Under the pieces are notes generated by a model. That model was not told the DNA's origin. It saw only the letters and a list, made by a program, of their open reading frames with translations, and did not search any database. This document shows positions 43,988-52,727 of a stretch of 64,000 nucleotides of DNA, piece by piece. The position numbers were made by a program, and so were the translations under genes. The stretch's first letter is position 1. Each line of letters opens with the position of its first letter. The stretch comes from JADCRZ01 sp037718865. Its GTDB lineage: Bacteria > Bacteroidota > Bacteroidia > Chitinophagales > Chitinophagaceae. The DNA lies in the NCBI GenBank assembly GCA_037718865.1, contig JBBJMP010000012.1:62001-126000 (forward strand). The letters run 5' to 3'.

Positions 43988-44605
43988 ATGCTGCATTCGC
44001 TGTATAAATACCTGCTTGGTTTTATTAATATTACACCTGAAGAATGGGCATCCATCAATCAATTTTTGGAAATCAGGCACTTTAACAAGCATGTTAAACT
44101 GATAAATATTGGTGAATATGAACGATACGTGAATTTTGTAAATAAGGGGCTGGTAAGAAAGTATTTTTACCGTAACCAGGAAGAAGTTATTACACAAATT
44201 GCAAAAGAAGGCGAATTGATTTGTTCATCTGTTTCTTTTTTATCTGCTGCAGTTTCAGATTATGTGGTAGAAACTATTGAGCCCACTACCGTGCTATCCA
44301 TCTCCCGTGAAAATATGGAAAAATTGTATGATATGGGATCCAGGATGGAAAGAATGGGCAGGCTGGTGATCATTGATTGGCTGATACAAAAAGAATACTG
44401 GGAAAATGCCCGCATAAAACAATTGCCGAAAGAGCGCTTTCTACGGTTTGTCAGCGAAAAGCCGGATCTTCTTATACGGGTTCCACAAAAGTACCTGGCT
44501 TCTTACCTAAACGTGAAAGCGGAAACATTTAGCCGCTACAAACGTTTATTGTTGCTACGGCCGGCACCATTACAGGAACCATCCACACAATCTTTTACTC
44601 CTTAG
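43988..44605 (+). CDS. Crp/Fnr-family transcriptional regulator, copy 1
   Basis: 205 residues. N-terminal cyclic-nucleotide-binding-like beta-roll (about 15-115) and a C-terminal helical region whose recognition part is PQKYLASYLNVKAETFSRYKR near 170. The cNMP pocket residues of true Crp are not conserved, and the HTH is short as usual in Bacteroidota. The next gene is a paralogue six bases downstream, so the two are an operon. Confidence 0.85.
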   Translation: MLHSLYKYLLGFINITPEEWASINQFLEIRHFNKHVKLINIGEYERYVNFVNKGLVRKYFYRNQEEVITQIAKEGELICSSVSFLSAAVSDYVVETIEPTTVLSISRENMEKLYDMGSRMERMGRLVIIDWLIQKEYWENARIKQLPKERFLRFVSEKPDLLIRVPQKYLASYLNVKAETFSRYKRLLLLRPAPLQEPSTQSFTP

Positions 44606-44611
44606 CATTTC

Positions 44612-45235
44612 ATGATGTCGAACATTTTGACCGGTAAAAATGACAATGGCACTTATCTTGATCAAATACATCAGTATTTTAATGGTTTTGTGCCCCTGAG
44701 CAAAGAAGAGTTTGATCAACTGCTGCCATATTTCGAATTAAGAAAATTTGGTAAAAAACAACAAGTGATCAGGATGGGAGAAGTAGACAATTATTTTAAT
44801 ATCATTTTAAAGGGCCTTGTACGTAAACATGCAAAAGTTGGGAAAAAAGATGTGACCTTACAGCTTTCTATCGAGGGACAGATGATCCACTCCGAGATTT
44901 CCTTTAATACCAGAACCCCTTCAGATTGTATAGTGGAGACCATAGAACAAACTCTTTTTCTATCAATGAGCTATGATAATCTGCAGATGGTTTACGAAAA
45001 GTTTCCAAAGATCGAGAAACTCGGAAGACTGGTAATTACCTATATGTTCATCAAAAAAGATTTCCGTAATTTTTTCCAGCTTAAATATACTACGCGGGAG
45101 CGTTTCCTTGCCTATATTCAGTCTCACCCCGATATGTTGCAGCGGGTGCCCCAAAAATATATCGCGTCTTATTTGAACATAAAACCGGAAACTTTTAGCA
45201 GGCTAAAGCATTTGGTCAGGAATATCGGGAAGTAG
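44612..45235 (+). CDS. Crp/Fnr-family transcriptional regulator, copy 2
   Basis: 207 residues. Same layout as the preceding gene: beta-roll then helices ending in PQKYIASYLNIKPETFSRLKH. The two share roughly the same positions of FNxVxKGLVRK, IVETIEQT and RLVI-type segments, so they arose by tandem duplication. An insertion sequence sits four bases behind the stop codon. Confidence 0.85.
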   Translation: MMSNILTGKNDNGTYLDQIHQYFNGFVPLSKEEFDQLLPYFELRKFGKKQQVIRMGEVDNYFNIILKGLVRKHAKVGKKDVTLQLSIEGQMIHSEISFNTRTPSDCIVETIEQTLFLSMSYDNLQMVYEKFPKIEKLGRLVITYMFIKKDFRNFFQLKYTTRERFLAYIQSHPDMLQRVPQKYIASYLNIKPETFSRLKHLVRNIGK

Positions 45236-45238
45236 TTC

Positions 45239-46887
45239 GGAGTAGGGTCTCCCTGAAAATGTCAAAATACCAATACATATTATATAAAAATAATATTCAT
45301 TATTCACTTTTTTTGACGTTTTATTGTTGAAGTGATGTTTTTTGGTAATTTGGCTTCGTTTCGATTACTCATTGGCGTAACTTCCCCTTTCAGTTACTTG
45401 TCTTAACTGTCGTCATACTGGTTTGATTCATTTAGGCAGCTTTTTTACCCGATGATGCTTTCGTTCGTCGCTTGGTAATTGTCACTGCATTGCTGGTGAG
45501 AATGCCAAAGAAGATCCATGCAACTTCTGTAGGTTGCGTTCTGGCTTTTATTTTACCCAGCAAGTAATGATTCTTTTCATTACCAAAACTTCCCTCCAAC
45601 CAGGTACTGCGAATTTTTCCTAATATAGAGCGCATCAGGGATTTCTGTTCCTGGTCTTTTCCCTGTTTGCCTTTGGCTACAAAACTGGTGGCTATGTTAT
45701 TTTCGGTGCAGTATTTTCTGTTGGCATTAGTGGCATAAATGGCATCAGCACCTATCTGGGAGCATTTGCCAAAATATCTTTTTTGAAGTTCGGTGGCCTG
45801 CCGTAGGCGGATGCCCTCATTAAAAGCATCAAAGCTTATGTGTTCTATGAAGTTGATCCCGTCGATCTGAACTTTGTTCACCTTGGCTCCAAATTCTACC
45901 GGTTTGGTTTCCTTACCCCGGACGATAGGGCGTATATAGGGCTTATGCACCGATACGATGCGGTCTGGTATTTTGCTTTCCTTGCCAAAGTAAAGACTCC
46001 ATTGCTGTTGCTTGATCTTCTCTATCGTAGAGAGACGATGCACCTTGCGGCGCACCGATGGTTTTGATAACAAATTTGTGGTGCTCTTGAGCAACCGGTC
46101 CAGGTATTTAAGCATACTCCTGCACAACTTTTTGTTTTTGCGTTTGCTTTTCTTTTTAAGCTTAGCATAGGACAAATACATGCTCTTGAATTTATCATGG
46201 TTGCTTCGGCTACGGCGTAGCTTTAACTTTTTGCGAAGTTGACCTGCTAATGTAAAGACTTCATTACAACACTTCCATATCAGCTTGGAATCCGTAGGAT
46301 AAGTGATGTAACTCTCATAACACGTAGCATCTGTCAACCCAACATGGGTTTGTTCCATATTCACTTTCCATGCCGATGCCAAGTGAACCTGCCATTTATC
46401 AATATTCAAATGCTTTCCCAGGTAACTTCTCCAACGCCCGGCCAAGTCATCATCCTTGATTTTTTCATCTGCAACCAGACGGATACCACAAAATAATTGA
46501 AGCGACCAGTCCGTGTTAAGCCGTTCTATTAACATCGCATCACTGACCTGAAGATAGTGTTTGGCTATCAGCAGAGCAATCCCTCCTTCTACACTAAGCC
46601 AACTCTTGCAACCTTTGCCACTTAACTGGCCCGCAGGAGCAGGTACAAGTTTGGATAACTCCGCAAAAGGTATTGACTGATATAACTTCCCAAAATCTGT
46701 TAGTAAAAATCTTTGATCAAGCAAGGAAGGCGAAAGTTCAAATAAAAGATTGCGGTACATTTGCTGTATGTTTTTTCCTGCCTCACTTTGCGCATCTTTT
46801 ATGCCATTGTGGGGCTTTTTTACAGCTATACACATCCTGGAACCCTTTGTGGATAAGTATTCCAGCTTTTCAGGGAGACCCGGAGTA
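45239..46887 (-). mobile_element. Intact insertion sequence with 15-base inverted repeats and 6-base target duplication
   Basis: Ends at 45245 and 46881. Left IR GGGTCTCCCTGAAAA (45245-45259) and right IR TTTTCAGGGAGACCC (46867-46881) are perfect complements. The direct repeat GGAGTA flanks both ends (45239-45244 and 46882-46887), consistent with a 6-base target-site duplication. The element is 1637 bases with one transposase gene. The left end is four bases behind the second Crp/Fnr gene. Confidence 0.92.
45432..46835 (-). CDS. DDE transposase of the insertion sequence
   Basis: 467 residues, apparently intact, from an ATG 32 bases inside the right IR. A downstream ATG at codon 26 is an alternative start. 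A candidate DDE triad: D in VGLTDATCYES, D in CSQIGADAIYATNANRKYC and E in STWLEGSFGNEKNHYLLGK. The basic KLKKKSKRKNKK segment near residue 215 could bind DNA. The fold is IS4/IS5-superfamily-like (DDE_Tnp_1). I do not assign an IS family: a 6-base duplication is not usual for IS5 itself. Confidence 0.85.
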   Translation of the reverse strand: MCIAVKKPHNGIKDAQSEAGKNIQQMYRNLLFELSPSLLDQRFLLTDFGKLYQSIPFAELSKLVPAPAGQLSGKGCKSWLSVEGGIALLIAKHYLQVSDAMLIERLNTDWSLQLFCGIRLVADEKIKDDDLAGRWRSYLGKHLNIDKWQVHLASAWKVNMEQTHVGLTDATCYESYITYPTDSKLIWKCCNEVFTLAGQLRKKLKLRRSRSNHDKFKSMYLSYAKLKKKSKRKNKKLCRSMLKYLDRLLKSTTNLLSKPSVRRKVHRLSTIEKIKQQQWSLYFGKESKIPDRIVSVHKPYIRPIVRGKETKPVEFGAKVNKVQIDGINFIEHISFDAFNEGIRLRQATELQKRYFGKCSQIGADAIYATNANRKYCTENNIATSFVAKGKQGKDQEQKSLMRSILGKIRSTWLEGSFGNEKNHYLLGKIKARTQPTEVAWIFFGILTSNAVTITKRRTKASSGKKAA

Positions 46888-46954
46888 GATAGTCGATAGT
46901 CGTGAGTCCAAGACTGGAAATACTGACTACTGACTACTGACTCAAGGCTCCTGA
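46888..46954. repeat. Word-repeat spacer behind the Nramp gene
   Basis: GATAGTCGATAGTCGTGAGTCC on the left and GACTACTGACTACTGACTC, GACT on the right. The halves carry opposite orientations of the AGTC(A/G)GTAGTC word. The spacer abuts the target-site duplication of the insertion sequence. Confidence 0.5.
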
Positions 46955-48835
46955 CTATAAATTTACTACCAGCACCGGTATCTTTAATTCATGTCGTACC
47001 TGGTTTATCGTTGCGCCATATAACCAATCCTTTACCCCCGAGTGACCATGTGCCCCCATGATAAGCAAATCAGCCTTTTCAGTTTTAACAATGCGAACGA
47101 TCTCTCCCCTCCTGCTACGGTAGCCCAATATTCCGAATGCCTCAAACCCCCTGGCCTTCAATTGCTCCACATAAAATTGCAATTGCTCTTCGTCTTTTCT
47201 TGTTTCCAGGTCATCGGTTACGTCTCCAAGTAATTTAGCCGAGGCGCTTTCGACGATGTGGATCAATAGATACGAAGCAGATTCCTTTCCCTGGCCTAAA
47301 GCAAATGCAAGAAGTTTTTCATCATGGACGCTAAAATCCAGTGCAATGGCTATCCTCCCGAACACCGGAATAGAAAAATCATTTAAGCTCGTTACTTCAG
47401 GATGAATGGTAATCGGTGGAATCATTTTTCTTTTCTGCAGGATGGGATAAACAGTTACCGTAATCAGCAAGGTTATCAGGGAAATTCCTCCTGTTACGAC
47501 CAATATTTTCCAGTAGATAGCGGCTGGGGAAGCAATAAAATCAAACATTTCGCCAAACACCATTCTTAGATTGAGCGTTACCAGTGTGGCAGCCACCAGC
47601 CAGGCAATTGCTTTTACGGCTGGTTTGATTGTGAATGCCTGCATCTTTGATTTGTCGCTTACAAAGTGTATCAGGGGAATAATGGCGAAGCCTAACTGAA
47701 GGCTTAAAATTACCTGGCTCAGGATCAGTAATGCGTCAATTTTTTTATCACCATATAATAAAATCACAATGACGGCAGGAACAATGGCCAATAAGCGGGT
47801 GAGCAGTCTTCGCAACCATGGATTGATGCGCAGGCGTAGGTAACCTTCCATTACGATCTGGCCTGCCAGCGTACCTGTAATGGTAGAACTTTGTCCGGCT
47901 GCAATCAACGCAATGGCAAAAAGAACCGGTGCAACGCTGCTTCCCATAAGCGGCGCCAGTAACTGGTGCGCATCTTTTATTTCAGCGACTTCCGTTCTTC
48001 CCGTTTTAAAAAATACGGTAGCCGCCAGGATCAGGATGGCTGCATTTACAAAAAAAGCAAGGTTAAGGGCAATGGTGCTGTCTATAAAATTCATTTTGAG
48101 GGCATGCCGTATACCTTCCGGATCGCGCTTGATCTTACGGGTTTGAACGAGCGCAGAATGCAGGTACAGATTATGCGGCATTACTGTTGCCCCGATAATA
48201 CCGATAGCGATATACAGCGCTTCATTATTGGGCATGGAAGGGATAAGTCCTGTCAAAACTTCTCCCAGTTGTGGCTTGGCAAAGATCATTTCAGCCAGAA
48301 ACGATAAACCTATTATGGCAACGAGGCAGATGATGAAAGCTTCCATTTTACGCATGCCCAGCCGCTGCAGCATTAACAGAATTAAGGTATCCAGCACGGT
48401 GATGATCACACCGGTTAATAACGGAAGGCCCGTAAGCAGGTGGATTCCGATAGCCATGCCCAACACTTCGGCAAGATCGGTGGCAGCAATTGCTATCTCT
48501 GCCAAAACATACAAGGCGAAGTTAATAGGGCGGGGATATAACTCCCGGTTGGCCTGAGCCAGGTCTCGACCCCTGACAATGCCAAGCCGGGCTGAAAGGT
48601 TCTGTAATAGCAGCGCCATCAGGTTACTCATCAGCAACACCCATAATAAGGTATACCCAAATTTGCTGCCGCCTGCCAGATCTGTTGCCCAGTTACCTGG
48701 GTCCATGTAACCTACGCTGACTAAATACGCAGGACCAAAGAAAGCCAGAATTTTCTTCCATTTAGCCGTTGTTCTCGTAGTATCCACCGATTCATGTACC
48801 TCACTTAGTGATACATCTTTTGACAATTTATTCAT
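46955..48835 (-). CDS. mntH: Nramp-family metal transporter fused to a UspA domain
   Basis: 626 residues against about 410-440 for a normal MntH. Nramp signature DPGN at 45-48 in TM1 and MPHNLYLHS at 219-227 in TM6, the metal-coordinating pair. Eleven to twelve transmembrane segments end near residue 470. Residues about 490-626 form a universal-stress domain with ATP-loop-like MGAHGHSG. Takes up Mn2+ or Fe2+ by proton symport; the cytoplasmic Usp domain may sense ATP or stress. 18 bases separate it from the DtxR-type regulator gene upstream, so they are one operon. Confidence 0.92.
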   Translation of the reverse strand: MNKLSKDVSLSEVHESVDTTRTTAKWKKILAFFGPAYLVSVGYMDPGNWATDLAGGSKFGYTLLWVLLMSNLMALLLQNLSARLGIVRGRDLAQANRELYPRPINFALYVLAEIAIAATDLAEVLGMAIGIHLLTGLPLLTGVIITVLDTLILLMLQRLGMRKMEAFIICLVAIIGLSFLAEMIFAKPQLGEVLTGLIPSMPNNEALYIAIGIIGATVMPHNLYLHSALVQTRKIKRDPEGIRHALKMNFIDSTIALNLAFFVNAAILILAATVFFKTGRTEVAEIKDAHQLLAPLMGSSVAPVLFAIALIAAGQSSTITGTLAGQIVMEGYLRLRINPWLRRLLTRLLAIVPAVIVILLYGDKKIDALLILSQVILSLQLGFAIIPLIHFVSDKSKMQAFTIKPAVKAIAWLVAATLVTLNLRMVFGEMFDFIASPAAIYWKILVVTGGISLITLLITVTVYPILQKRKMIPPITIHPEVTSLNDFSIPVFGRIAIALDFSVHDEKLLAFALGQGKESASYLLIHIVESASAKLLGDVTDDLETRKDEEQLQFYVEQLKARGFEAFGILGYRSRRGEIVRIVKTEKADLLIMGAHGHSGVKDWLYGATINQVRHELKIPVLVVNL

Positions 48836-48853
48836 ATGGATTAAACGGCCACA

Positions 48854-49597
48854 CTATGGCCTTTTGTTTTTTTTGGGTTTGGCAGCTTTTACCGGTGCAT
48901 CAACTTCCGGGGCAGTGTTATCTGATTCTTCATACGGCAGATCATATTTTACAAACAGATTCCTGGCCAGGTGTTCGCTGATGGTAAAAGCAGGTTGGTT
49001 GCGCAATTTGATTTCAAGCGATTGATCGAAGCTGAATTTTTTCTTCACTTCGACTTTGGTGCCTATCATGATATTTTTGTGATTCAGCAATTCCATGATC
49101 TCTGCCGACTGATCCCCGATGTTACTTACGGTGGCTACCACATTCGCCGGCAGTTCGGAAAGGTTTATTTGTTTGCTGATCGGAATCCGGCCCTGGCTAT
49201 CGGGTATTGGATCTCCGTGGGGATCAGCCTGCGGAAAATCAAGAAATTCTTCAAGACGGTCTATCAATTTTTTACTGCTGATGTGTTCTAGCTCTTCGGC
49301 TATTTCGTGTACTTCCTCCCAGCCGAATTTTAATTTCTCTACAAGGAAATACTCCCACAAACGGTGTTTCCGGATGATCTGGATAGCCACTTTTCTTCCT
49401 TCTGCCGTAAGTTTAACTCCTTTATACCTCTCGTAGTTTAGCAGTTTCTGGATTTTAAGCTTTTTCAGCATGTCAGTTACTGAAGCCGCCCTTGTCTGCA
49501 AGGCCTGTGCCAGTGCATTTGTACTTACACTGGCCTGTTCCTGCTGCAAGTGATAAATGGCCTTAAGATAGTTTTCTTTACTGGAAGAATATTTCAT
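48854..49597 (-). CDS. DtxR/MntR-family metal-dependent repressor
   Basis: 247 residues. N-terminal winged HTH (ENYLKAIYHLQQEQ start, ALQTRAASVTDMLKKL recognition helix), a dimerisation and metal-binding domain with EELEHISSKKLIDRLEEFLDFPQ, and a C-terminal SH3/FeoA-like domain. Length fits the three-domain DtxR/IdeR type. A basic tail (KAAKPKKNKRP) is unusual. It precedes the Nramp gene in an operon and probably controls that operon through the sites at 49689-49716. Confidence 0.92.
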   Translation of the reverse strand: MKYSSSKENYLKAIYHLQQEQASVSTNALAQALQTRAASVTDMLKKLKIQKLLNYERYKGVKLTAEGRKVAIQIIRKHRLWEYFLVEKLKFGWEEVHEIAEELEHISSKKLIDRLEEFLDFPQADPHGDPIPDSQGRIPISKQINLSELPANVVATVSNIGDQSAEIMELLNHKNIMIGTKVEVKKKFSFDQSLEIKLRNQPAFTISEHLARNLFVKYDLPYEESDNTAPEVDAPVKAAKPKKNKRP

Positions 49598-49688
49598 CAG
49601 CGCTTACTTGATATATTGGTAACTACGGTGTATAATTCGTCCGGGTTAACTGCCGCCATGAAGACCGGAGTAAATTATTTTAACCATA

Positions 49689-49716
49689 TCTAAATATTAA
49701 TTTAGACAAATCTAAA
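49689..49716. promoter_or_regulatory. Overlapping palindromic operator sites of the DtxR-type regulator
   Basis: Two perfect inverted repeats share a half-site: TCTAAAT-ATTA-ATTTAGA (49689-49706) and TTTAGA-CAAA-TCTAAA (49701-49716). TTTAG-type palindromes are typical of MntR and related DtxR-family operators. The second palindrome covers the -7 element of the promoter, so binding would block RNA polymerase. Confidence 0.75.
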
Positions 49717-49736
49717 AAATGTTTGGCAAATGCAAA
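49707..49736 (-). promoter_or_regulatory. Promoter of the metal-regulator operon
   Basis: On the minus strand TTTG at 49733-49736, an 18-base spacer and TAGATTTG at 49707-49714 match the Bacteroidota consensus. The -7 element is inside the operator, which explains autoregulation. Confidence 0.7.
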
Positions 49737-49798
49737 AATATAAAATGATAAGTTGTTAACTTCATTTATTTTTATAGAGACTATCAGGGTAAATACTT

Positions 49799-50767
49799 AT
49801 GAATAAATCGTTGTTTATACTGCTTCTTGTTTTTTTATTTATTGAGTGCCGCAACAAGAAAATCAAACTGACAGATGATGATACGGTCGTCATCGCCGAT
49901 TTCATCGACTTTTTCCCTGTAGTTTCCCTTCCCTTTCAGGTATTTGACAGTATTCTTATAAAGAAACAAACGGATTCTGCCTCTATCGGGTATAAAATAT
50001 TTACCCAGTTTGTTCCTGACTCCATACTAACAAATGAATTTGGAAAGGGAGTAAAGCCTGATATGTACCCCTTGGGAAAAGTAGTTGTCGACAACCTTGA
50101 AACATACCTGTTTTTGAAGGCCACAACAACTTCAAAAAAATGCGGATATATTCTTGCGTTTGATAAAAAAAACAAGTTTATCGCCGGCATGCCCCTGGTG
50201 GTGGCGGATAAGGATGCTGCTACTTATCAATCCGGGGGCATAGATGCCAAACATACGGTCAGTAAAACACTGCAAAAAAAAGATGATGAGGGACAGATCA
50301 GCGAATCAAAAAATGTATATATTCTAAATGCAGAGGCCCGGGCATTCAGCCTTATTATGATGGACGAAGGCGTTGCTGACCAGCATCAGGAAATCATTAA
50401 TCCGATTGACACCTTTCCGCAAAACAATAAATTCGCCGGCGATTACAGCAAAGATAAGCGTAACTATGTTTCCGTCCGCGATGGAAAGAACCCTTCTCTG
50501 ATCGTTTTTTTCATTCATTTTGAAAAGGATAACGGCGAATGTGCCGGTGAATTGAAGGGAGAAGCCACTATGCAAGGAGTTAAAAATGCCGTTTTTCGTG
50601 CAAATGGAAATCCCTGTGTCATCGAATTTACGTTTACTAAAAATGCCATTTTAGTTAAAGAGTTAGAAGCTTGCGGCTCTTACAGAGATATCAAATGCTT
50701 TTTTGAGGGTTCTTATCGCAAAGCAAAAGAACTTAAAGTAAAGACCTCTGCAAAAAAGCAGGCCTAA
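49799..50767 (+). CDS. Lipoprotein of unknown function
   Basis: 322 residues. Signal with FIEC and Cys at residue 17. The mature protein has no domain I recognise. A C-terminal region from about 205 (FAGDYSKDKRNYVSVRDGKNPS, CAGELKGEATMQGV, CSYRDIKCFFEG-like) looks like a small beta-barrel or lipocalin-like sheet with paired cysteines. Divergent from the metal-regulator operon by about 200 bases; no link is implied. Confidence 0.6.
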   Translation: MNKSLFILLLVFLFIECRNKKIKLTDDDTVVIADFIDFFPVVSLPFQVFDSILIKKQTDSASIGYKIFTQFVPDSILTNEFGKGVKPDMYPLGKVVVDNLETYLFLKATTTSKKCGYILAFDKKNKFIAGMPLVVADKDAATYQSGGIDAKHTVSKTLQKKDDEGQISESKNVYILNAEARAFSLIMMDEGVADQHQEIINPIDTFPQNNKFAGDYSKDKRNYVSVRDGKNPSLIVFFIHFEKDNGECAGELKGEATMQGVKNAVFRANGNPCVIEFTFTKNAILVKELEACGSYRDIKCFFEGSYRKAKELKVKTSAKKQA

Positions 50768-50902
50768 ATATTAAGATTGGATGTTATATGCCGCTTATTT
50801 AAACCTCTCCGGTTAAGTTATTTGGTGTGTATATTATCCTTCCTTTCAATTTTATCTTTATCTTGCCGACTTCTAAGAAAGGTAAAAGAAACAATAAATT
50901 AA

Positions 50903-52555
50903 ATGAGCTTTAAAAACTTTAAGGTACCCTACCCGGCAGATCAACGTTATTCAAAGAAAGTCGCCTACTTCTCCATGGAATTTGCAATTCATCAACCGCT
51001 TAAAATTTATAGTGGTGGTTTGGGATTTTTATCAGGGTCGCATTTACGCAGTGCATACGAGCTGAGGCAAAATATGATCGGTATCGGTATTTTATGGAAA
51101 TACGGTTATTACGACCAGTCCCGTAATCAGGATCAAACACTCCATGTGACCTGGATGGAAAAACAATATAGTTTTCTGGAGGATACCGGCATCAAATTCC
51201 AGATAAATATTCATGAGCATGCTGTGTGGGTGAAAGTGTACTACCTGAACCCGGAAACTTTTAAAAGCGCTCCCTTATTTCTACTGAGTACAGATCTGCC
51301 TGAAAACGATTATGTTTCTCAAACCATTTCTCATCGTCTGTATGATGCGAATGTAGCAACCAAGGTAGCCCAGTTTATTTTATTAGGAGTAGGAGGGGCC
51401 AAACTGGTCGATGAACTTGGGTTTGCCCCTGAGTTATACCACCTTAACGAAGCACATGCGCTTAGTGCGGCATTCTATTTATATAAACGATTTGGAAATA
51501 TTGAAGACGTAAAAAAACGGCTTGTATTCACTACGCATACCCCAGAAGAAGCCGGTAATGAAAAACACGATATTTACCTCTGCCATAAGATGAGTTATTT
51601 CTGCGGATTGTCTTTAGATGACACGCGCAGAATCACTGGCATAACGGATGATCAGTTTAATCATTCATTGGTAGCCTTGCGATTTGCAAGGCTTGCAAAT
51701 GGCGTATCACAATTGCATGGCTATGTTTCAAGAGCTATGTGGAGTAAATTTGAAAATATTTGTCCGATCATATCCATCACCAATTCGCAGAACTGGAAAT
51801 ATTGGGCAGATAAACAATTATACCGGTTTATGGAGGAAGGCAACGATGTTGCGTGGGATGATAGAAAGAAATACCTGAAAAAAAGATCTTTTGAAATCGT
51901 AGCGGATCAAACCGGAAAGTTGTTTGATCCTAATGTGTTTACCATTGTGTGGGCCCGCCGTTTTGCCGGCTATAAAAGGGCCGAGTTAATAACCAGGGAT
52001 CTGGACCGGTTCAACAAAATGACCTCAAATACCAAATACCCGGTCCAGATCATCTGGGCAGGCAAACCTTACCCGATGGATTATCCTGCCATTAACGATT
52101 TTAATCATCTGGTACATTTGAGCAAGGGATATAAGAACGTAGCCGTTGTGGTAGGATATGAGTTGGCCTTGTCGAAGCGTTTAAAGCAGGGCTCAGACTG
52201 CTGGTTGAATAACCCCAGAGTACCACGGGAAGCTTCCGGTACCAGCGGGATGACGGCCGCAATGAATGGCGCTGTTAATTTTTCAACAGATGACGGCTGG
52301 ATACCTGAATTTATAAACCAGGGAAATAACGGCTTTGTGGTTCCCCAGGCTGACTATATGAATATGCATGTGCAGCAGCAGGACGAATATGATCTGAATA
52401 AGCTTTATGAAATACTGGAAAACCAGATCCTGCCCTTATACTATGATAAATATGAAACCTGGCGCCAGATAGCTAAAAACGGTATGCGAGATGTACGTTT
52501 CCGCTTTGAGTCAAACAGGATGGCCCATGAATACTACGATCTAATGTATTCGTAA
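50903..52555 (+). CDS. Alpha-glucan phosphorylase-like GT35 protein lacking the PLP lysine
   Basis: 550 residues, the short form of the alpha-glucan phosphorylase family (large bacterial enzymes are about 800-850). Visible blocks: KIYSGGLGFLSGSHLRSA near 36, HLNEAHALSAAFYLYKRFG near 178, ARRFAGYKRAEL near 350. In the PLP-binding block EASGTSGMTAAMNG (443-456) the residue expected to be the Schiff-base lysine is T451 (codon ACG at 52253-52255). Without that lysine, a standard PLP-dependent phosphorylase reaction is doubtful; a glycosyltransferase or altered mechanism is possible. Strong terminator follows. Confidence 0.83.
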   Translation: MSFKNFKVPYPADQRYSKKVAYFSMEFAIHQPLKIYSGGLGFLSGSHLRSAYELRQNMIGIGILWKYGYYDQSRNQDQTLHVTWMEKQYSFLEDTGIKFQINIHEHAVWVKVYYLNPETFKSAPLFLLSTDLPENDYVSQTISHRLYDANVATKVAQFILLGVGGAKLVDELGFAPELYHLNEAHALSAAFYLYKRFGNIEDVKKRLVFTTHTPEEAGNEKHDIYLCHKMSYFCGLSLDDTRRITGITDDQFNHSLVALRFARLANGVSQLHGYVSRAMWSKFENICPIISITNSQNWKYWADKQLYRFMEEGNDVAWDDRKKYLKKRSFEIVADQTGKLFDPNVFTIVWARRFAGYKRAELITRDLDRFNKMTSNTKYPVQIIWAGKPYPMDYPAINDFNHLVHLSKGYKNVAVVVGYELALSKRLKQGSDCWLNNPRVPREASGTSGMTAAMNGAVNFSTDDGWIPEFINQGNNGFVVPQADYMNMHVQQQDEYDLNKLYEILENQILPLYYDKYETWRQIAKNGMRDVRFRFESNRMAHEYYDLMYS

Positions 52556-52597
52556 CCTAGTCTGGATACAAGTTAATATAATAACAAATTTTTAAAG

Positions 52598-52625
52598 ATC
52601 CTCCCCTGCAAGGGAGGATTTTTTC
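52598..52625 (+). terminator. Rho-independent terminator behind the GT35 gene
   Basis: ATCCTCCC and GGGAGGAT form a perfect eight-base stem with loop CTGCAA, then six T. Confidence 0.9.
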
Positions 52626-52727
52626 AATCTGAAATTTTACTGTACCGTTACGGTGAGCCCTGATATAATAATTGTTCGCCATCGCTTAAACGAATAAATA
52701 CATTTAATTTTATGCAAACCAACTGCC

